64,000 nt of DNA. It comes from JANWHQ01 sp963775275 (lineage in GTDB: Bacteria > Pseudomonadota > Alphaproteobacteria > Caulobacterales > Caulobacteraceae). The stretch spans positions 1,736,001 to 1,800,000 of the forward strand of contig CAVZII010000005.1 of the NCBI GenBank assembly GCA_963775275.1, in the 5' to 3' direction. The notes beneath the pieces are model-generated. The model ran no database searches and was not told the DNA's origin. It saw only the letters and a program-made list of their open reading frames with translations. Shown here one piece after another: positions 58,168 through 64,000 of this stretch (the stretch's first letter is position 1; every line of letters begins with the position of its first letter). The translations under genes and the position numbers were made by a program.

Positions 58168-58848
58168 ATGGCCAAGCCCCGAGTCGCCGATCAGCTGAGG
58201 ATCACCCCCAAGGAGCGCACGCGCATCCAGACGATCTTCGAGCGCTTCGCCGCCTCGAGCGCCCACCCCAAGACCGAGCTCGACTACGCCAATCCCTTCA
58301 CCCTGCTGGTGGCGGTGGTCCTGTCGGCCCAGGCGACGGACAAGTCGGTGAACAAGGCGACGCAGGCCCTGTTCAAGGTCGCCGACACGCCCGCCAGGAT
58401 GGCCGCGCTCGGCCCGGCCGGGCTCGAGCCCTACATCAAGACCATCGGCCTCTTCCGGACCAAGGCGAAGAACGTCGTCGCCCTCTCGAACATCCTGGTC
58501 GGCAAGTATGGGGGCAAGGTCCCGCTGGAGCGCGATGCGCTGCAGGCCCTGCCGGGGGTGGGGCGAAAGACCGCCAGCGTCGTGCTGAACGAGCTCGACA
58601 TCGAGCCGGCGATCGCGGTGGACACCCACGTCTTCCGCGTCTCCCATCGCCTGGGCCTGTCCAAAGGCAAGACGCCCGACCAGGTGGAGGCCGAACTGAT
58701 GGCCAAGGTCCCCGCGCCCTACCTCACCCGCGCGCACCACTGGCTGATCCTGCACGGGCGCTACGTCTGCCTGGCGCGCCGGCCGAAATGCGAGAGCTGC
58801 GTCGTCTCCGATCTCTGCCCCTCGCGAGAGCTGTTCGTGGGGGCGTAG
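58168..58848 (+). CDS. nth: Endonuclease III (DNA glycosylase/AP lyase)
   Basis: Removes oxidised pyrimidines and cleaves the abasic site in base excision repair. The 226-residue protein has the helix-hairpin-helix at LQALPGVGRKTASVVLNELD, with catalytic Lys134, and the catalytic Asp152 in VDTHVFRVSHRLGL. The [4Fe-4S] ligands Cys201, Cys208, Cys211 and Cys217 have the C-x6-C-x2-C-x5-C spacing. The N-terminus is longer than in E. coli, as in most alphaproteobacteria. It is divergent from the DUF2244 gene. Confidence 0.97.
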   Translation: MAKPRVADQLRITPKERTRIQTIFERFAASSAHPKTELDYANPFTLLVAVVLSAQATDKSVNKATQALFKVADTPARMAALGPAGLEPYIKTIGLFRTKAKNVVALSNILVGKYGGKVPLERDALQALPGVGRKTASVVLNELDIEPAIAVDTHVFRVSHRLGLSKGKTPDQVEAELMAKVPAPYLTRAHHWLILHGRYVCLARRPKCESCVVSDLCPSRELFVGA

Positions 58849-58948
58849 AGCCTTGCGGCATCGCTTTGCCGTCCTCCACGACTGGCGTGTAATGCCTGGC
58901 TTTAAGCCCGGTTGCGAAGTGGCTAAGCTCGCGTCCAGGGAGACGCGG

Positions 58949-60813
58949 GTGCCGTCATCGCAACTGACATTCCGTCAGAAGATGGGCGTTGTTCGCCAAA
59001 AGCTCCTTGGCGCACTCGCAAGAGCGCTTGCCGGGGTGTTTCTGCTCGGCATATCGGTGTTGGTCGGCGGCGCCACAGCCGCGCAGAGCCCACATCCACC
59101 GGATCAACCATGGTGGATTCCTGATCATTGGGTCGCCTGGTTCGACAACGATCGTCCCTACGCCGTCGTGGCGTTGATCGCTGCGGTCGGAACCGGCGGC
59201 GGATTTGCGCTCTCAGTGTTCCAGGTTTGGTTCTCCAGAGGAGCCCGCGAAGCGACAGCTCGCATCGAGGCCCTGGAGCAACGTCTTCGCGGTCAGGTGC
59301 AGCGGCTGCAGGACAGCGTCGATGCGGCCGCGTCCGACAGCCGTGCGGGACACGCCCGCACCCAGGACTTGCTCGAGAAACTGACTGCGGATCGCGGCGA
59401 CAAGCCGGATTCTCTGCCGCCCGCCACGCCCGAGGCGGTAGCCAAGGCTGTCGAGGCCCTGCGGGCCATCGAGGACAGCCCGGAGACGGCCGACCGACGT
59501 GCGCGCGCCCTGCTCGAACAGGGAGAGAAGGAGGGGGCATTCGCAACCCTGCGGGCAGCCGCCCGGACGGCTGAGGCGGCCGGTCTGGAGGCCAAGACGG
59601 CGGCCGACGCCGACGCAGCAGAAAAGTGGCGCCGGCTGGGCGCGCTGGCCTACCTCGTGAATGCGGCGGAAGCACTGGAGGCCTACGAGAGTGCAGCTCG
59701 CCTCGATCCGGCGGACTTCTGGACGTGGATATCCCTGGCCCGGTTGCATGGGTTTGCGGGCCGGACGGACCGAAGGGAGGCCCATGCCACGTCAGCCCTG
59801 ACGTCGGCGTCCGACGATTGGGAGCGATCGCTCGCGCTGGATGAGATCGGCGACGTGCGCAGCGCCCGAAACGACCTGAAGGGGGCGCTGGAGGCCTACG
59901 AGGAGGGCTTGGCCATAAGGCGCAAGCTGGCGGCGTCGGACCCGAGCCATGCCGAGCGGCAGCGCGACGTCTCGGTTAGCCTCAACAAGATCGGCGACGT
60001 GCGCAGCGCCCGAAACGACCTGAAGGGGGCGCTGGAGGCCTACGAGGAGGGCTTGGCCATAAGGCGCAAGCTGGCGGCGTCGGACCCGAGCCATGCCGAG
60101 CGGCAGCGCGACGTCTCGGTTAGCCTCAACAAGATCGGCGACGTGCGCAGCGCCAAACGACTGAAGGGGGCGCTGGAGGCCTACGAGGAGGGCTTGGCCA
60201 TAAGGCGCAAGCTGGCGGCGTCGGACCCGAGCCATGCCGAGCGGCAGCGCGACGTCTCGGTTAGCCTTGATCGCGTGGGCGACGTGCGCCGCGCCCGAAA
60301 CGACCTGAAGGGGGCGCTGGAGGCCTACGAGGAGGGCTTGGAGATCGCCCCAAGCTGGCGGCGTCGGACCCGAGCCATGCCGAGCGGCAGCGCGACGTCT
60401 CGGTCGATCGTGGCGGTCGAACCTGAAGGGAGGGCTGAGAGAGGCCTACGCGAGGAGGTTGATGCGTGGCGACGTGCGGCGCCCGAAACCTGGCGGCGTC
60501 GGACCCGAGCCATGCCGAGGGGGGCGACGTCGGTACCCGAAAGACCTAAGGGCGCTGGAGGCCTACGGGCTTCCATAGCAAGCTGGCGGCGTCGGACCCG
60601 AGCCATGCCGAGCGGCAAGCCGATGTCGCCATCAGCCTGGCGAAGCTCGGCCAGATCGCGGAGGCGAAGGGAGACCTTGCCGCGGCGTGCCGGTTGTTCA
60701 GCGAGGCGCGCGAGCTGTTCGAGCGGCTATCGGGCCTCGCACCGGACCATCATCAACTCAAGGAGATGGCTGCTTGGGCCGCCGAGGCGGCCCAGCGCGT
60801 GTGCTCGGTCTAG
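58949..60813 (+). CDS. Membrane-anchored TPR protein on near-identical tandem repeats (frame broken)
   Basis: The N-terminus (GTG at 58949, RBS AGGGAG) gives two membrane helices (LAGVFLLGISVLVGG and PYAVVALIAAVGTGGGFAL), then a coiled coil (ATARIEALEQRLRGQVQRLQ). TPR units of 48 residues follow (GDVRSARNDLKGALEAYEEG, then LAIRRKLAASDPSHAERQRD). The first units are nearly identical at DNA level. From about 60155 to 60600 the repeats are scrambled and change frame, while the C-terminal frame (KLGQIAEAKGDLAAACRLFS ... AQRVCSV) ends at 60813. The number of TPR units is therefore unknown. I infer a protein-interaction scaffold; no partner is evident. Confidence 0.7.
59846..60600 (+). repeat. Tandem 144-bp TPR-coding repeats, decaying at the 3' end
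   Basis: Unit starts (ATCGGCGACGTGCGCAGC) lie at 59846, 59990 and 60134, exactly 144 bp apart. The fourth starts at 60275, 3 bp short because of three missing bases in GCGCCAAACGACTGAAG. Beyond 60345 only fragments of the unit remain (CGGCGTCGGACCCGAGCCAT recurs four times). Identity among the first copies is close to 100 percent, so collapse or mis-assembly of the array is likely. Confidence 0.9.
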
Positions 60814-61400
60814 CTCTCCGTCGAGAAGCGCCTGGCCTGGGCGACCCAGGCGTCGCGCACGGCGCGGCCCTTCAGGTCCAGGGCCTTGTCGATGGCGGCG
60901 AGGTCTTCCTCACCCCATTGGGCGATCTGGGCGAAGCGGGTGATCCCGCGCTCGGCCAGACCCGCGGCGAGCTTGGGCCCGATCCCGACCATCCGGGTCA
61001 GGTCGTCCGGCTCGGGCGTGAGCTCCTCGGCGGCCGCGACCGCCACCGACGTCGCGTCCTCGATCAGGGACATCGGGATCTCGGCGACCAATTCGATGAT
61101 GTCCACGATGGCGGCGGCGCTGTCGGCGGTTTCGGCGGCGATCCGCGCGGCGGCGGCCTCGGCCAGGTCGATGACGGCGGCGATCGGCTTGGCGGCGGCG
61201 ACGGGCTTGACGGCCGCGGGGGGCGTGAACGCCATCATGGCGGCCGGAAGCTCCAGCCACTTCTGCGTCCACCACAGGGCGAAGTCGGAGCTGGTCTTGA
61301 AGACCTCCGACCAGTAGTTCAGCACGGCCTCACTGGTTCCGAACGCGTCGGGGATCAGCTCGGGGAAGGGGTAGCGGGGCATGAAGGCGGCGGAGGGCAT
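60810..61400 (-). CDS. Phasin-like N-terminus with C-terminal helix-hairpin-helix domain
   Basis: A 196-residue protein. The first about 100 residues (NYWSEVFKTSSDFALWWTQK, then WLELPAAMMAF and an Ala/Val-rich helix) resemble phasin-type or granule-associated helices. The C-terminal domain (TRMVGIGPKLAAGLAERGIT, then RFAQIAQWGEEDLAAIDKAL) is the HhH module found in many small proteins of this kind. I recognise the two parts but not a named family, and assign no specific function. I chose the ATG at 61400 (MPSAAFMPRYPFPEL); longer frames upstream look non-coding. Its stop overlaps the TPR gene's stop tail-to-tail. Confidence 0.78.
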   Translation of the reverse strand: MPSAAFMPRYPFPELIPDAFGTSEAVLNYWSEVFKTSSDFALWWTQKWLELPAAMMAFTPPAAVKPVAAAKPIAAVIDLAEAAAARIAAETADSAAAIVDIIELVAEIPMSLIEDATSVAVAAAEELTPEPDDLTRMVGIGPKLAAGLAERGITRFAQIAQWGEEDLAAIDKALDLKGRAVRDAWVAQARRFSTES

Positions 61401-61535
61401 GGCGGGTCTCCAGCGGATGCTGCAATGCAGCATACCACAGCCTTCCATAACGCAGATGCGAAATCTTCGCCGTGGAGGCGAATTGCCTCCGACGCGGCCA
61501 GCCCCGGCGCCGCGCCGCCCTGGAAGCCGGCGGGA

Positions 61536-62099
61536 ATGAGGATCGCCGCGGGCGAGCTGCGCGGTCGGCCGATCGCGGCGCCGGCGGGCCAGACCACCCG
61601 GCCGACCTCGGACCGCGCGCGCCAGGCCGTGTTCAACATCCTGGAGCATGCGCCCTGGTCGCCGGGGCTGGAGGGTGCGCGCGCGATCGACCTCTTCGCC
61701 GGGTCCGGCGCCATGGGGCTGGAGGCCCTGTCGCGGGGAGCGGCGGCCTGCCTGTTCGTCGAGACCGCGCGGCCGGCGCTGGGGGTCCTACGCCGCAACG
61801 TCGAGACCCTTGGCATCGGCGCCCGCGCGCGCGTCCTGGCCCAGGACGCGACGAAGCTCGGACCACGGCCGGTCGTGGACGACCCGTTCGACCTCGCTTT
61901 CCTCGATCCGCCCTACGGAAAGGAACTGGGGGAGGCGGCGGTCGCGGCGCTTCAGGAGGGCGGCTGGATGGCCGAGGACGGACTGATCGTCCTGGAGCGC
62001 AGTGAGGGCGAGGGCGCCCCGGATCTGCCGGGCTGGGAGGTTCTGGACGAGCGCCGCTACGGCGCCGCCCGGGTCTGGTTCCTCAGGCTCAAAGATTGA
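61536..62099 (+). CDS. rsmD: 16S rRNA (guanine(966)-N2)-methyltransferase RsmD
   Basis: Methylates G966 of 16S rRNA in the 30S subunit. The 187-residue protein begins MRIAAGELRGRPIAAPAG and shows RPTSDRARQAVFNILEH, the SAM-binding motif IDLFAGSGAMGLEALSRGA, and the N6/N2-methyltransferase motif LAFLDPPYGKEL (DPPY). The frame is open upstream without relatedness to RsmD. It overlaps the end of putA by 11 bp tail-to-tail. The call is secure. Confidence 0.95.
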   Translation: MRIAAGELRGRPIAAPAGQTTRPTSDRARQAVFNILEHAPWSPGLEGARAIDLFAGSGAMGLEALSRGAAACLFVETARPALGVLRRNVETLGIGARARVLAQDATKLGPRPVVDDPFDLAFLDPPYGKELGEAAVAALQEGGWMAEDGLIVLERSEGEGAPDLPGWEVLDERRYGAARVWFLRLKD

Positions 62100-64000
62100 G
62101 CAGAGTCGGATCGCCCCCCTGGGCGGCGATGTTGACGCTGAGCGCCCGCTCCACTGCGTAGCGGATCAGGGCGTTCGGTCCGCCGGCCTTTGGGCCCGTG
62201 CCGGAAAGGCCTTCGCCTCCGAACGGCTGCACGCCCACGACCGCCCCGATCATGGAGCGGTTCACATAACAGTTGCCGGCCGGGACCAGCCTGGCCACCT
62301 CCTCGGCGAAGGCCTCGATGCGGCTGTGCACGCCCAGCGTCAGGCCATAGCGGGTGGCCGCGAGCGCGCCCGCGACCTCGTCCAGCCGCTCCGGGTCGTA
62401 GCGGACCACGTGCAGGATCGGGCCGAACACCTCCTTCTCGAGGAAGCGCGCCGAGGGGATCTCGGCCAGCACCGGGCCGAAGAAGACGCCGTCCTTCAGG
62501 CCCGGCCCGGGCCGGACGACGTGCAGCACCTTGGCCTGGAGCTCCAGCCGCTCGAGGTGCTTGCCCAGCGCGGCGCGGGCCTCCTCGTCGATCACCGGCC
62601 CCACGTCCGTCGCCGGATCGGCCGGATCGCCCAGGACCAGGGCGTCCATGGCGCCGGCCAGGCCCGCGATCAGGCCCTCGGCCGTGTCGTTCGGCAGGAA
62701 CAGCAGGCGCAGCGCCGAGCACCTCTGGCCGGCCGAGCCGAAGGCCGAGACGATCACGTCGTCGATCACCTGCTCGCGCAGGGCGGTGGTGTCGACGAAC
62801 ATGCCGTTCAGCCCGCCGGTCTCGGCGATGAAGGGGATGATCGGGCCCGGCCGGGCCGCCAGCGACCGGTTGATCAGGGCCGCGGTGTCCGTGCCGCCGG
62901 TGAACGCGACGCCATCGCAGGCGGGATGGGCGACCAGCGCCGCCCCGACGGTCTCGCCACGTCCGGGCAGGAGGGCCAGAATGCGTGGATCGAGCCCTGC
63001 GGCGTGATAGAGCCGCACGGCTTCGGCGGCGACCAGCGGGGTCTGCTCGGCCGGCTTGGCCAGCACCGCATCGCCCGCCGCCAGCGCCGCGGCGATCTGG
63101 CCGGTGAATATGGCCAGCGGGAAGTTCCAGGGGCTGATGCAGACGAAGACGCCGCGGCCGCGCAGCTCCAGTGCGTTGCGCTCGCCCGCGGGCCCGGCCA
63201 GCGGCTCGGGCCCGGCGAACCTCGTCTCGGCCAGGCGCGCATAGTAGCGGCAGAAATCGGCGGCCTCGCGCACCTCGGCCACGGCGTCCGGGAGGGTCTT
63301 GCCGGCCTCGCGCGACAGGATGGCGATCAGCCGTTCGCGGCCGGCTTCCAGCGCGTCGGCCATGGCGCGCAGGACGACCGCGCGCGCGGGCCCGCCGGCC
63401 TGGTCCCAGGCGGGCTGCGCCGCCCGCGCCTGGACGAAAGCAGCGTCGATGTCTGCGGCCGTTGCCTCGCTGACGTGGCCCAGCGCGCGGCGCCGGTCGG
63501 CGGGGCTGTTGACCTCCTGAGCGCCCGCACCCGCCAGGAGCCGGCCGTCGACGACGGGGCCGCAGGTCAGCCGCTCGCGGTCCAGCGCCGCGACAGCGCC
63601 CGCCAGGGTTTTCCGTTCGGCCGCGATGGAGAGGTCCACGCCCAGAGAGTTCTTCCGCTCCGCGCCATAGAGGTCCTGGGGGCGGGAGATGCGCGGATGC
63701 GGTCCGGGCCTTGCCTGCACGGCCTCGACCGGATCGACCACCACCTCCTCGGGCGGCACGCGCTCGTCGAGCAGGGCGTGGACGAAGGAGGTGTTGGCGC
63801 CGTTCTCCAGCAGGCGACGCACCAGATAGGGCAGCAGCTCCTCATGCCCGCCCACCGGGGCGTAGGCCCTCACCGTCACCCCGTCGTAGAGGTCGTCGGC
63901 GGCCCGGTAGAGCGCCTCGCCCATGCCGTGCAGGCGCTGGTGCTCGACCTTGGCCTTGGCCCGCCGCGCCATGCGCTGGGCGGCGGCCAGGGTGTGGGCG
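62089..64000 (-). CDS. putA: Bifunctional proline dehydrogenase/P5C dehydrogenase (PutA), 5' part outside window
   Basis: Oxidises proline to glutamate in two steps. The visible 636 residues hold the end of the proline dehydrogenase barrel (LLPYLVRRLLENGANTSFVH) and the aldehyde dehydrogenase domain. The latter shows SPWNFPLAIFTGQIAAAL, the catalytic Glu in PFIAETGGLNGMF, the nucleophile Cys in SAGQRCSALRLLF, LEKEVFGPILHVVRYD and PFGGEGLSGTGPKAGGP. The frame continues past the window edge (THTLAAAQRMARR-like segment). The short tail after the ALDH domain (NIAAQGGDPTLLNL) is the usual PutA end. Regulation cannot be judged because the 5' end is missing. Confidence 0.95.
   Translation of the reverse strand, partial: AHTLAAAQRMARRAKAKVEHQRLHGMGEALYRAADDLYDGVTVRAYAPVGGHEELLPYLVRRLLENGANTSFVHALLDERVPPEEVVVDPVEAVQARPGPHPRISRPQDLYGAERKNSLGVDLSIAAERKTLAGAVAALDRERLTCGPVVDGRLLAGAGAQEVNSPADRRRALGHVSEATAADIDAAFVQARAAQPAWDQAGGPARAVVLRAMADALEAGRERLIAILSREAGKTLPDAVAEVREAADFCRYYARLAETRFAGPEPLAGPAGERNALELRGRGVFVCISPWNFPLAIFTGQIAAALAAGDAVLAKPAEQTPLVAAEAVRLYHAAGLDPRILALLPGRGETVGAALVAHPACDGVAFTGGTDTAALINRSLAARPGPIIPFIAETGGLNGMFVDTTALREQVIDDVIVSAFGSAGQRCSALRLLFLPNDTAEGLIAGLAGAMDALVLGDPADPATDVGPVIDEEARAALGKHLERLELQAKVLHVVRPGPGLKDGVFFGPVLAEIPSARFLEKEVFGPILHVVRYDPERLDEVAGALAATRYGLTLGVHSRIEAFAEEVARLVPAGNCYVNRSMIGAVVGVQPFGGEGLSGTGPKAGGPNALIRYAVERALSVNIAAQGGDPTLLNL

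Noticed and set aside
59846..60600. Tandem repeats considered as a CRISPR array
   Set aside because: Units are 144 bp with no unique spacers, and they encode TPR helices in frame. No cas genes are present.

Overview
The window is GC-rich chromosomal DNA from an alphaproteobacterium, most likely a member of the Caulobacteraceae (Caulobacter/Phenylobacterium-like). The evidence is the gene content: mmcB, a Mic60-like gene between hemD and hemY, alkB beside dnaK-dnaJ, DUF2093, DUF1328 and DUF2244 proteins, a PhrR-type regulator and many overlapping ATGA/GTGA gene junctions. The assignment is inference from gene families and codon style, not from a database search. Coding density is high. I see no phage, integrase, insertion sequence, CRISPR array or rRNA. 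Two tRNA genes are present.

Layout. 1-10 kb: the 3' end of nuoB, alkB, an M1 peptidase lipoprotein, the dnaK-dnaJ chaperone pair behind a candidate heat-shock promoter, an HTH regulator, a lipid A-type acyltransferase and a receiver-only response regulator. 10-17 kb: a minus-strand block with an M23 peptidase, DUF2093, xseA, DUF1328, thiE, a DUF2474 small subunit, cydB-cydA (cytochrome bd-type oxidase), mmcB and a small membrane protein. 17-26 kb: an S9 peptidase, an ArsR-SRPBCC-clpP operon, PadR-DUF2218, divergent oxyR/ahpC, coq7-dsbB-yqaA and hppD. 26-37 kb: tRNA-Leu, an SPFH/band-7 protein, MipA, TspO, SRPBCC, GST, and an uncharacterised membrane/periplasmic cluster (DUF6152, two DUF6644-like proteins, a c-type cytochrome lipoprotein). 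37-45 kb: cupin, tRNA-Thr, a truncated SdpI remnant, a B12-binding radical SAM enzyme, and a striking operon that encodes two copies of a [TPR/alpha-beta hydrolase + acyl carrier protein] pair followed by a fatty-acyl-AMP ligase. 45-64 kb: hemC-hemD-mic60-hemY, tsaD-gpsA, a 1-Cys peroxiredoxin, a ThiF-like E1 enzyme, hslVU, an SDR, an Ada-like AraC/alkyltransferase fusion, nth, a TPR protein built on near-identical 144-bp repeats, rsmD and the 3' part of putA.

Two observations stand out. First, the acyl-AMP ligase / duplicated ACP / duplicated hydrolase operon (39.7-44.6 kb), with a radical SAM enzyme converging on it, looks like a compact, undescribed acyl-ACP biosynthetic system without any PKS or NRPS module. 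Second, all four clean single-base frameshifts in the window (clpP, the SPFH protein, the radical SAM enzyme and the 1-Cys peroxiredoxin) have the same form: the reading frame requires GACTC/GAGTC, but the sequence has GAACTC/GAGTTC. GANTC is the CcrM methylation site of this group, so these are best read as systematic long-read basecalling errors at methylated sites, and the four genes are probably intact. The TPR repeat region around 60.1-60.6 kb also looks mis-assembled.
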